A DNA stretch of 64,000 bases, from positions 10,106,001-10,170,000 of the forward strand of contig JASJZH010000006.1 in NCBI GenBank assembly GCA_037178975.1. The letters are read 5' to 3'. Made by a program: the position numbers and the translations under genes. Numbering within the stretch: the first letter of the stretch is position 1; every line of letters begins with the position of its first letter. Under the pieces are notes generated by a model. The model saw nothing but the letters and a program-made list of their open reading frames with translations, was not told the DNA's origin and made no database searches. Source of the DNA: Oscheius tipulae (lineage: Eukaryota; Nematoda; Chromadorea; Rhabditida; Rhabditidae). Positions 46,170 to 56,588 of this stretch are shown in pieces.

Positions 46170-46600
46170 ATAAACTATCGATTTCGAAAAGTGTCGACCT
46201 AAAGGTATTGCTTCGTTATTTGTAACGGATCAAACGAGGCTTTCTTGAATTTGATCTTCTCTCTCTCTCTCTCTCTAAGTTGAATCCTAAAATTTCGAAC
46301 TTCCTGCCCCAAAAAGTTCTTTAAAAAACAATTCAAATTCAAAACATTTCCGGTGTGCCCATAAGGAACTGTCCGTCTATCGACCGACACCAAACGGAAA
46401 CGGTCGAATTCAAAAATATACGTTCTTGAGTATGGTATCTTTCGATTGATGGCTACAAAAATGGGATAAAAATTGAGATTATAAGGCATATATGGTAATT
46501 AGCAAATTCAAACATATGCCTAAGCAGCACGTCAGCCCCAAAATATGTCATTTTTACGTACAGCCCTTTCTATACGACGCGAGGAGGATGAAAGTCTCCT
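46170..46600. repeat. Second copy of the crls-1 upstream block
   Basis: Carries ATAAACTATCGATTT (46170-46184), AAAATATACGTTCTTGAGTATGGTAT and following CGATTGATG (about 46412-46450) and ACGCGAGGA (about 46577), in the same order as 28235-28500. A TC dinucleotide run (46258-46276) lies in the extra interval. AACTATCGATTT contains a TATCGAT core like the DRE of insect promoters, but that comparison is only suggestive. Confidence 0.55.
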
Positions 46601-46739
46601 TCATAATCACACTTGTAAACAAGTTCTGTATTTACTTTTTTTCTCAATTTCAAGCTTGTTAAACTATCTAATGCCTAATATTTTACGTACTTTTCGGGTC
46701 TCATGGTGTTTGTTTTAGTTCACAAATTTTGGCTTCGGA

Positions 46740-48729
46740 ATGTTTGGCTTCCTCTCCCTGGAGCGACCAAAATCTCTTCTAAAACAATGGCTACGGCTTC
46801 TCAGCAGTCCAACATCCTTCTATTTGGCCTTTTTACTATCTCTTCAAATTGTTGCTCTCGTCCTACTTGCTCTCACTGCCCCAATTGGCATTCGGTTTGT
46901 TTTCTGACTAAAAGTTTAATTCACGTGACTCTCGCTGATCGAATTTTATCTTTTTCTTTTCAGGTACCTTGTTCTGCCGTCTTCGATACGAGTGGAGATA
47001 CCCTTGAATTTGGTTTTTCTGCCCTGTGAGGACAATCTTCATGGCATATGTTCATTTCCGACGGCGCAGATAAATGTTCAAGAGGTAGGATGCCTTAAAA
47101 TTATGTTTACATTGCAAAAGAAACGGGAAAATGGTCCCAAATAATCAGAACACGTGGAAATTCGTTTTGGAACCCTGAACTACTCTGAAAACTTTGTAGA
47201 CTTCAAATTTTTGGGCTGAAAAGCATAAACATTCTTGTGTTAACAATGCTTTCCCTCTCTTGGTGCTATGTTTCCTCGAAAAACCTTCTACTGTCCTTTT
47301 ACAAAATTTCATGAGATCCAACTCTCATAGTTTAGCGACACCATTGCTATTTCTGCATTGGGTCCCATCGCAAAATCTCCGGTTTCTACCAAGTTTTCAC
47401 GTCCACGAGGAATCCACTTTTGACAAGCTTATTTCACATTTTCAGCTTGACGTTTTCTCACCCTCCACCTACTACCAAATATCAATACGACTACATTTTT
47501 CCGACGCGGAGACCAATTTCAATCTGGGAATGTTCCAGGCAAGTGCCTCCTTCTTTTCATTCTATCCGTTTAGAATGAACTAAACTTATTCGATGCCAAA
47601 GGAACAAACGTTGGTCGCTGGAGAAGAACTGGTCTTCTAAAACAGCCAGGCTATTTCACCAAAGCCATCTGGATATTCTTTTTTCCATTATATTTCCTGG
47701 GCTTCTTTCATAATTATCATGTGATGGAGGTATTAAAGGTTGATTTTTGTTGAAGAGGATCAAGTTTTAGATCCCTCTTGCTGGAGAATACTACGCCTCC
47801 GTGGACAAAATGGCTCAGCAGTTGACCTATTCTCTGCAGGACAGATTCGCGCAGGTAGGGGATCTAGAAGCTGTGTTTTCCACATTTTAAGACTCTAAAA
47901 AGCTAGGTTATTTTGTCTTACACTGGAAGAAGCTCTTTCTTGGTTTCCACGTAATGTCTCGGTTACTTCAGATGTTTCTTAGACACGTAACACTTCAAAA
48001 CAATATTTTTGGCATAATTTGGTGGATTTATATCTTCTTCTTTGTATTTTCTTCCGAATGATTGATAATGTGGTTAAAAAAAAACTATCTTAACTTGAGA
48101 GATAAGCAAATGTCGAAAGACTTATGACTGTGTATTGACTCACCGCTAGATGCATAAACACTTGATAATTGCATTAAACCATTGTTTTCTCAGGTAGACA
48201 CTGCTTATCTCCTAGTCAACGCGAAATTTGGATTTATTCGGAACATTCTATACAATTGGCCCCTTACAACCTTCTTCTTTCTGTTCGTTGCAACTCTCAT
48301 GTGTGAGTCATTTACTCTGCGTTCCTTCTTTATCGCTACTTTCAGCGGGCGTCTTCGTCATGGCAATTTTCTGGGGGCACAAAGGATACACAACCTATAC
48401 AGGGTCACGAGGAACGACCGCGGAATCTTCTCGTAGGACTTCAGAGGAAATTGTTCCGTTGAATGGTTTTCCAAATAAAGTAAGTCTCTATGTCTCTATA
48501 TTTCTCTGTCTCTGTGTCTCTCCTTCTCTATGTTTCTCTGTCTCTTTATCTGCAAAAACAAGTTCAGAACCCTTTGGATGAGGTTGCTCCGGACTACTAC
48601 AACGAAATACCGGAATGCCCTACGTCGCCTGAGAATCTTTGCGGTTGGACGAGGGAAAACGTCATTTCAACTGCGGGTACTCCGCCCATAGGCTTAAGAA
48701 ACCGCAAAAGCAACCCCTATTATACATAA
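46740..48729 (+). CDS. seip-1: Seipin, ER-lipid droplet assembly protein
   Basis: Oligomeric ER membrane protein at contacts with nascent lipid droplets. ATG 46740 gives MFGFLSLERPKSLL and a first transmembrane helix (LAFLLSLQIVALVLLALTAP), exon 1 46740-46894. The lumenal beta-sandwich follows: LNLVFLPCEDNLHGICSFP (exon 2, 46964-47085, matching the family's Cys/SFP motif), YYQISIRLHF ... NLGMFQ (47446-47538), then a hydrophobic LD-binding region (TKAIWIFFFPLYFLGFFHN), QQLTYSLQDRFAQ, ILYNWPLTTFFFLFVATLM (second membrane helix) and a cytosolic tail with ENLCGWTREN, stop 48727-48729. The intron after exon 3 (47539-47573) has a GC donor. The last intron (48480-48567) is entirely CT repeat. Order and spacing match animal seipin throughout. 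Confidence 0.92.
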
Positions 48730-48963
48730 TTGAACATATACATGTACATATACGCTCGGTGCCTTTAAAATCATGATCCTCAATGCAAGATACCTCTTAC
48801 CATATCCGTTAAAACGTGTATTTACCTGTTATTGCTACCCGTATTGATTGGTTTGACCCGATACATACCTCTATCATATCTATTGCATATTTTTTTTATG
48901 TCTAAATCTAGTTTCAGAGGTGCCTAATGGAGGCATGTTGCCTGTAAGTTCACCTACAGAGCA

Positions 48964-50869
48964 ATGCAGTCCAGAATGGACGTTCCCGTCTGTCCAGGGT
49001 TCTGTGGACGGATACCGGCTAACAACAGTCTGGGATGGTCAGAATGCGCCGTGAGGCCTGTCTCTAATACTTTGTTACAAAAGTTGCTTTAGCCTTGTCC
49101 TTGGGGGACCAGAACTTACGAATATCAATGTTCCGAGTGCGACCATCCAGTCTCCGGGTATGATTGGTGTTACCTTCTCTTCATGGTCATCGTTCCAACG
49201 CTCATCAACTGTTTTTATGTCCACTACTATTCGCCGAAGAAAACGTGGGTCTTTTTTACTATGTTTTTGAGCCCATCTGGATAAGCATCCTGTGAAATCG
49301 AACTTTCTAAGGATGAGATGGTTCGATACAAAGACAATAGGGGACAGAATTTGCTATTTGCTATCAAACCAGAACAGTTGAGAGCTATTCCGGCTACCGA
49401 GACATTACAGGTAAAATCTCCCACTGTCCTTTTGGAGTGAAAACGTTGACAGGATATGGCCGCTATACATAGGCATAAGCCAAACATTTTCAACTCTTAG
49501 TGAAAACAATCCGAATTAGTTTACGCAGGAACATTTTACTAACCCGAACATTTTCAGGACAAAAACACACACCCTTCTGGAAGTCATCTGCTGCTTATGC
49601 GAAGCCGTGGCGGGAGTCCTCACCTCCTTGCTCCTCTACCCTCCAAGAGGCTTTTTAACACTAACCAGCTGTCGAAAGATGGGTCTCAAAGAATGGTATG
49701 TCCTTTTTACGAATTAAACTAGTGAAAACTTAGGTATCCGGCATTGTATAATCCAGTGATTGGCTATGTAAAACAACTTAAGTGCTCATACGAAATTGTG
49801 TTTCCATTGTGAGTTCTCAATTCTTTTTTTCTTTAGATTTCCGATTTCAGATACTCTATACCCTTTGTTTTTCTTCTACTATTGCTGACTTACATGCTGA
49901 TCTTTCGATTTCTTCTCTATAATTACGTGTTGAGGAATAATCATGACACTAGAGCTTTCTATTTTGGTTTACTCGCCCTGCCTAAGGTCGCCGTAGCTCA
50001 TGGCCTATTGGTAAAACAGTACTCTTGATATATTTTGTTTTTTTTTCAGGCGGGAGTTCTGTATAATATCTTCCCTTATCTGCTCATCTCCTTTAGCATC
50101 TGTTCCAATGCTTTTCATTTGGCTTTGGAAGGAAAAGCACCAATACGAAAGATCATTAGTGAGTTGCCGCAATCCGCTTGATGATGTGCATTTCCTTAAG
50201 GAAGATTATACAATTCTCCAATCCAATTGGTGCTTCTCTGTGTCAACATGGGTCTCTTGGCTTTTGCAATAATGGCATTGACAGCTGCAAGGTAAGCAGA
50301 TGCTTAGGGGGCATGAAAAGGGAGAGAGAGAAGGGGCTCCAAATTTGTCTGTCTGTGCAGAGCTTCGTGTAGACGCTATGGGATATGACGCGAAAGAACA
50401 GGGGTTCGATCCCGCCTTTTTTGTAAATCCAATTTTGCAGTTTTCAAGCTGCGTAAGAAAATATTTAGAGGTTCCCGATCGCAAAACAAAGTTACAGTGC
50501 TTCAAAACGCTATATAAAAGTTCATGTATTGCCAAGAGATACCAATCGAAGGGCGAGGTATGGGTTCTATCCCCATAGTCGACAAACTTTTTGCACAAAA
50601 CATTTTGAGAAGACGTAGGGAAAGTTCCCAAAGTGAAAAGTCGACAGTAAGACAAAATGGCAATGTTTGGCGGACACCTTGACAGATAATCCAGAGCTGA
50701 AAGTTAACTGTTCATTATTTGAATATGTACATGGGCATCTGGTTCAAATATTATCATTTTCAGTCATTCCTTCTTTGGACTGTTTTTCTTGCTCCTCGTT
50801 CCAATTCCTGCCATCTTCTATGTGTGTACAATTGGTTTCAGCCATCCAAGTGTGCTCAACGATGTATGA
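48964..50869 (+). CDS. jamp-1: JKAMP (JNK1-associated membrane protein, ER quality control)
   Basis: Seven-pass ER membrane protein; the vertebrate form recruits proteasome and ERAD factors and binds JNK1. ATG 48964 opens MQSRMDVPVCPGFCGRI with an N-terminal Cys cluster (GTRTYEYQCSECDHPVSGYDW), then LLFMVIVPTLINCFYVHYYS. After a 316-bp intron come LLEVICCLCEAVAG, the diagnostic LYPPRGFLTLTSCR and WYPALYNPVIGYV, further membrane segments, and the end LLLVPIPAIFYVCTIGFSHP, stop 50867-50869. All align with animal JKAMP in order. It follows seipin on the same strand after 235 bp, with a TTTCAG about 45 bp before the ATG, so a two-gene operon with trans-splicing is possible. The last intron (about 50292-50760) contains tRNA-like words. 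Confidence 0.92.
50370..50585 (+). other. tRNA-like B-box words in the last JKAMP intron
   Basis: GGGGTTCGATCCCGCC (about 50399-50414) is a perfect Pol III B box with stem-like flanks. TATGGGTTCTATCCCCATA (about 50559-50577) is a perfect T-arm-like hairpin: a 6-bp stem around a 7-base TTCTATC loop. I cannot fold either into a full cloverleaf; no matching acceptor or anticodon arm is visible. They may be SINE or tRNA-pseudogene remnants, or chance. Confidence 0.25.
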
Positions 50870-51207
50870 GCTCAATACGAGTCACTGCTTTAGCATTTTC
50901 TCCCACGCACCCTCATGCAAACATTCAAATATCATAGCAATAATCTTAAAACTCAATCCTTCCGTACCTCAACCCTTAACACATAGACTATGAAGAAACA
51001 TTGTCACGATTGCCGGTTCGTTATTGTTTTTCTGTGATAAGAGTGCCTAACCCCAATCCTTTTCAAAAAGAACGCAATACCACATTTTTCAAGAAGACTG
51101 CTCAGACTATTGTAACCATTTAAGTATCTAGTTGTTACAAAATGATCTCTACAAATTTGCCACCGATCGAATAAATGTTGTTAAAAGGTCGACTCCTATT
51201 GAATAGC

Positions 51208-52733
51208 CTACATGGCGACGGGAGTTCTCACAGCTGGGGTGGTTCTTTTGGGAAGAGTTGACATCTAAAAAATGTATAAATTCAATGTAGAACTAGGCTT
51301 ACCGGCTTGGTTACGACGGGCTTTCTAGGAACTGCCGGTTTCTTTTCAACTGCTGGAGCAGGAGCTGGCTTTGTGGGAGCTACTGAAAAAACAGGTGGTT
51401 TTGAAATCCCCATTGAACTGCGGCCATGTGATCCGTCTTTTGGCAGCTACTGGAGCCATTGAACTCGCTTTTAATAGTTTTTCTCATCAATCTAACAGAA
51501 TTGAACCGTAGGAAACAGAATAAAACATCTTTGTTGTGAAGGTACCCGTGGTTTCAAGGCAAGCCTGGCTGGCTGAACGTTTTACATCATCGGAACACCG
51601 CTTGCCGAGTAAGAAAGGCAATTTGTTTGTGCAGATCTCATAGCTTGACACTCTGTGGTCGCATACTTCAAACTTTATGGCTCCATGATGATGTGACCCT
51701 CTACTCTGACATGCGGCCAAGGATTGAAGTTTTATATTGAATCTTAACTTTGTTTATGAAGATTCCGTTTCCAATAACAGAGCTTTTAATTTACCTGTCT
51801 CAACTGCAGGTTTAACTGCTGTCTTGTGACCAACTGCAGGGTTCGTAGATGGTTTGGGGGTCGCTTTGACACCATTGAGCGGTGCCTTCTTTGGTATCTA
51901 GACTCATTTTTGACGTTTTAGTTACAACTTACTGGGGTTCTGGTAGGTAGAGGTGGCTTGGAAGTGGGTTGGGGAAATGGATCTATCTTACTTTCCACCT
52001 TCCGTTGAACTTTTGGTGTGGGAACCTTTGGGGCTGGAGGAGCCTTCTTCAGCGGGAAACGCGTTTTAACAGGAGGAATTTGCTTCAAAGGCTCCGGTTT
52101 CCTAAACACTGTTTTAGGAAAAGATTCTGCCTTACGGCACGGTGGTGATGTCTTCAAAGACCCTGGTCAAGATTTCTTCAATCTGCACCTCAGAGTCTAG
52201 TCTGTTGCTGCAAAGCATAAGAAAAGGATGTCAGAATAGGGGCAATTACTTACATCCTTCTATGGCTATCAGCTTCGGAAGTCCGGCGCTGGTTAATCCC
52301 TTCATCCTTCTGTCCATCCAACTGCTGCATCGGTTTCTGGAAAACGTGAGACTGATCTGTTGAGAACACACACCAAATAGAGTAATGAAAACGTGCTAAT
52401 AGTCCCTGGACAGCCATTAAGTTAAAATAGAAACCAACTAACCTCATTCTTCTCCAAAGGAATCAGTTCAATTTCATGAGTCTGCCGCTCGACAGCATTC
52501 GCGGTCTCAGCATTACTGACATCTTCCACAACTTCGTCGACCAAAGCCTCGACTTCCATAATCTTCTGCAGCGGCTTCACCGCAGCAGCTTGGCTCGTTT
52601 TGGCAATGGCTCGTTTAGCCGAAGTGATCCCAGCGGACACTGGGCGTGTGGGAGCCCCACGTACGGTTGCAGCCTTCTGGAAAGTGGAGGTTCAAGAATC
52701 TTCAGAGCGAAAAACCTTGGGCACTGGCGGCAT
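51208..52733 (-). CDS. Pro/Lys/Thr-rich, probably disordered protein
   Basis: Not recognised. ATG 52733 (MPPVPK) joins through a 39-bp intron to KAATVRGAPTRPVSAGI, then the acidic helical VEALVDEVVEDVSNAE, KPMQQLDGQKDEGINQRR, the leucine-spaced LDSEVQIEEILTRVFEDI, and several exons of PxKxP repeats (IPPVKTRFPLKKAPPAPKVP; KPAPAPAVEKKPAVPRKP), ending TTPAVRTPVAM with the stop at 51208-51210. The Pro/Lys spacing resembles microtubule-binding or SH3-ligand proteins, but nothing specific can be claimed. No signal peptide. Intergenic sequence between JKAMP and this gene is only about 340 bp. Confidence 0.65.
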
Positions 52734-52848
52734 GATGAAGACAGAGGGATTGTGCTTCCGCTTTTCCGGAATGCATGCAGCTATTCATAGAAGAAACATC
52801 TGCCTCTGAGAGGCTCTCAGTGCAGAAAAGAGAACATCTCATGACTTT

Positions 52849-53608
52849 TTATCCAGAAATGACGCAGAAAAGAAACAAAGTTAGCAAAGAAAGAGTGGCT
52901 GAAGAGTTACAGTAGTCCGAATCACAGCAAGTTTTTCTAGTGAAGAGCGAGCCACTGCTAGATGAAAATGTTCCGTCTTTCTAAAACATGCCATGGTTTT
53001 ATTTACATAGAAACTTACGACACAATTAGTAGATGCCTCACTAGAGTCGGCACAATCGTAGTGGGTCAAATCGTCTTGTCCTCCTTCAACCTTCACAGTC
53101 ACACAGAAGGAGACAGTTTTGCTGCAGTCAATTGTTTGCTGGAAATGCTTCATGAACTCAGAAAGAAGGTTACAACAGCCCACGATTGTCCGATTTTACG
53201 TCTTTTAATTGACTGAACATCATTTGCTTTGTTTTCGCCGATGTGACCTGCCTTTTGCCATATGAAAAGACTTTGTAGTCACTGGTATCAAGCTGGACCA
53301 AGTCACTCCCGCACCGTCTCGTCACTCAAGTACATCCTCACCCGTACCACCTAGAAAGTTGAAGAAAATTGACTTATTACTCCTCGTCAGCTAGGCAATC
53401 TCGCCTATATCATCTATGCTTTCAAACTTTTAAACTCTTTATAAAATTCTTAAAAAGAGTCACAGGTTCAAATTTTTGGTTCAGAAAACCTCACCTTATC
53501 TCCAATGGTCTGAAGCGATCCTCCTTGCTGCTTTTCATCATATTTCCAGCAGCTGATCGACACGGCGATTGGAAGAAAACAGAATGCAATAAATAAATGC
53601 CGGAACAT
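52849..53608 (-). CDS. Ly-6/uPAR-like three-finger, probably GPI-anchored protein
   Basis: Exon 1 (53608 to about 53495) gives a signal peptide and first Cys: MFRHLFIAFCFLPIAVSISCW. Exon 2 (about 53155-53021; acceptor after CTTCTTTCTGAG) gives MKHFQQTIDCSKTVSFC, VTVKVEGG and HYDCADSSEASTNC. Exon 3 (about 52984-52849) gives TRKTCCDSDYCN, the diagnostic Ly-6 C-C-x-x-D-x-C-N ending, then a hydrophobic tail ATLSLLTLFLFCVISG that fits a GPI-anchor signal. About 120 residues. Such proteins are extracellular and often tune receptors or channels; the target here is unknown. Intron 1 contains a CCCGTAY repeat unit near 53341. Confidence 0.75.
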
Positions 53609-53619
53609 TTGTCAAACAG

Positions 53620-54478
53620 TAGCCTAAGGATTAGACGGGTTGAATAGACTGATAAGGCGGTCGAGCGACGTCATATTTGAAACTGCGATAATGTATCTCC
53701 CAGTGTTGAACTTTGAAAGAGAAGATGATGTCTAAATTGCTGGTCCCTTGTGCTCTCTTAGTAGCTGAAATATGCTCTCTCTTTCGCTATCCTCGATCGC
53801 TTTGCGGGGACCCCCGGGTAACGAGGCAATGAATTCTTAGCTCACGACGCGCGGTCCTTAGGAACACGTGCGCGCGTGAAAGTGAGAACCAACTGCGAGT
53901 AAGGAGCGTAGCGCGAGCAGACGAGCAGAAAGAGCGTGTTGTAAAAAGCGTGCAGCTGCTCGTCTTCGGAGAAAGCAGGAGAACAACAAGCACTTGCTCT
54001 CTGCCTCCATAGCCTCTGCAACAAAATTGCCAGTTCAAAGTTGCGCGCCTGCGGTCAGCCGTCACTAATATTTACTCAAACTCAATGGGCTCTGATGTGC
54101 AGTCTCCCATATCCCCGTAGCAACATGTGCCCAAGTTAAATTAGGCCCTCTCTCCGTCCTCATGTCTCCCTTCAATTGATTGTGTAGTCGCCAAGGCGAG
54201 TTCTTTTCACAAAATCTTCATGATTACATTATTCACACATAGCCCACATTTGAGGGTTCGGGTAACGCCCCCACCCTCTCCATAAGAGCGTATAATGAGG
54301 CTATATACACGTTGGAAAGCATCGTCTCTCGGCCAACTGACCGGAGACTCTTTTGTTCCCCCGGCTCTGCTGTAAACAACAAAATACTCACAATCACAAG
54401 ATCTTCCGATTATTTTCCCACAAGTATTTGCTTCTCTCAGCTCCAGTTTTCTATATCCTAATCATTTTGAAGAGAAGT
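53620..54478. other. Divergent spacer, no gene
   Basis: Lies between the Ly-6-like gene (minus) and the sterol reductase (plus) and so should hold both promoters. It is locally GC-rich near 53.8-54.06 kb with ACACGTGCGCGCG. A long frame on the minus strand through this GC-rich part (about 53787-54065) has no similarity and I do not annotate it. CCAAT-like and TATATAC words occur near 54300. Confidence 0.4.
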
Positions 54479-56468
54479 ATGCAAAGAGTGAGTAGAAGAA
54501 CAAGTTTTGGCTCGACTACGAGTCTGAGAAGAAGCAGTGTCTCCTCGAAAGACATTCAGGCGATACAGGAAGCACTTAAAGTAAGCTTTTCACATTCAGA
54601 AGTACTTAAATGCTTAAGAAACAACAAAGACTTTCACCCCAGCTCCTTCTCTTTGTTTTGAGCGTTTTCCCCTTCTTAACGTTCTTCTATATGTACTCGG
54701 TTCACATGCATGGAGGTAGATTCATTGAGGTGAGATCTGATCTGTTTATTTTGATCTCAAAATGACGGGAAGCTTGACAGGATCAAGTAAAGACCAAACT
54801 TTTCAGACTTTCACCTGGGTTTTTGGACATTGGCCATTTGTGCTTCAAATAATACCGCCTATATTTGATCCAGTGGCATGGAAAGTCACATTAGTGGTCG
54901 TTTTTCTGCAGCTGCTGTTTCAAACAGTACTTCCACATGATGAAGTGACGGTTCTTACGCCTACAGGTACGGAGAGACAGAGAGATAGAGCGACATAGAG
55001 ATAGTTGAGTATTGGTAATGTTTCAGGAGAGCAAAAGAAGATGGTCAACAGTTTCAGTTCCTTGATACTCCTGACCTTGCTTTACATGCTCGGAGTCGGA
55101 CTTCAGGTCTACAATCCGGACATCATTGTGACCCACTTCAATTCAATTGTTGCCTCAATGGCAATCCTATCCATCCTAATTTTCTCAATACTGTACTTCT
55201 CTTACTATTTTGGAGAAAATTACAATAGTACGATGGTCAGATTGCATTGACCATTTTTTTTAGTTACAACTCTCCCTGAACTCTGCTTCGGTGTCGAACT
55301 CTCGCCTACATTTTTGGACATTGATCTCAAACATTTCATCCGGTTTCGAATCTCATTCTCATTGTGGACACTGTTTGTCGTGTCAGCTATTGCTTCGCAG
55401 TTTTCTAGTGGAAAAGTTCTAAGTTAGTTTGGTAGTGTTCAATTAATGATTTGTCACAGAATCACTAGTTTGTGTCGCATTTCTTCAATTGCTCTATATC
55501 TTCAGAAGGGCGTGGCAGGAGCAGTTGGAACAGAACTCTTTGGATGGCATGACGCATAATTTTGGAGTTTTGAGGCTGTGGACTGACATGGTATGTAGTT
55601 AAATCTGTAGTTTAAAAAATTACTCCATAAAGACTGAACGTGGCCTGGATAACCATTTTTTCCTAACCCGTAAAATAACTTTCACCCGTACAGTCTCGGC
55701 TAGCCAAATATGGTCTTCCTATAGCTCTTGCACGATTTAAAGACATTTGTAAACGATGTGGTCCTGGTAGATAGGTTAAACAATCAGGGATAGCTTCAAA
55801 AGGTGATTTGCAAACAAACAGCAAAACTTGGTTCGACTAACACTTAACTAATGAAAGTTGCAGGTCTGGATGCCGGTAATGAATACCTCACCTATTGTCA
55901 TCATATTACATGCGGGACGATCAATTTCCCTGTTTCCCTGTCTACTTTTTACTCTCATCGGAGTAGTGGCAATTTTGACAGCTGGAGCCATAGACAGTCA
56001 GAAGTTTGAGTTCAGGTTTGTAAAAAAAATCAATGAATCTTAACAAAAAATTAAGGAAAGCGAAGGGTACACTGAAAATCAAAGGCGTCGACGCCTTTTT
56101 TATCACTGCCAAGTACAAAACGGATGCTGGAGATTCGTCCTTCAACCTTCTATTGGGTATTGAATTCTATTTCTAGCACATTAGTTTTTCAGGGAGTGGT
56201 TACTGGGCATATTGCCGACACCCCAACTATTTAGCTGAAATGCTAACCTATTTGTCTTTTTGCCTTCTACAGGGCCGATCTCCGGTTTTTAGTTACTTTC
56301 CCTTTGTTTTTATTACGGGTAGGCATAATGTCAGACTGAAGACAAATTTCAGGTTATCTTTTGGTACGAATGCTCTCAGACGAGACCCGATGTCTGGTCA
56401 AATACGGTCAATATTGGGTCCAGCACTGTTCCCGAGTCCCCTTCCGAATTTTTCCGGGCCTATATTGA
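54479..56468 (+). CDS. lbr-1: Lamin B receptor / sterol C14-reductase family membrane protein
   Basis: Multi-pass ER/inner nuclear membrane protein of the ERG4/ERG24 family, which reduces sterol double bonds with NADPH. ATG 54479 opens a basic Ser/Arg head (MQRVSRRTSFGSTTSLRRSS), as in LBR, though much shorter and with no visible Tudor domain. Then come about eight to ten hydrophobic segments: KLLLFVLSVFPFLTFFYMY, FLQLLFQTVLP, LLTLLYMLGVGLQ, and PTFLDIDLKHFIRFR, matching the family's cytosolic loop. Near the end is the signature GSGYWAYCRHPNYLAEML, then MLSDETRCLVKYGQYW and the terminal VPFRIFPGLY, stop 56466-56468. The Gly-Asp of the usual HPNYxGDL is Ala-Glu here, so catalysis is not certain. 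Eight or so exons; the intron 54967-55026 is a GAGACAG repeat. C. elegans LBR-1 is the likely counterpart. Confidence 0.85.
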
Positions 56469-56588
56469 ACAATTTATGACGAGAAAAGAAAACAATAATA
56501 TAAATATATTTGTCACGAAAAGCAACCGTGTGAAAGTCGAATCGATGGAGCATTTAAACTTCAAAAAATAATAATTGAGCTTTTGAGG

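Noticed and set aside
49285-49408. Possible extra JKAMP exon (DEMVRYKDNRGQNLLFAIKPE)
   Set aside because: Including it breaks the phase of the flanking exons. Direct joining (KKT to TKTHTLLE) matches animal JKAMP without it.
53787-54065. 92-codon minus-strand frame in a GC-rich spacer
   Set aside because: The GC-rich region opens several overlapping frames; no similarity and no splice or promoter context.
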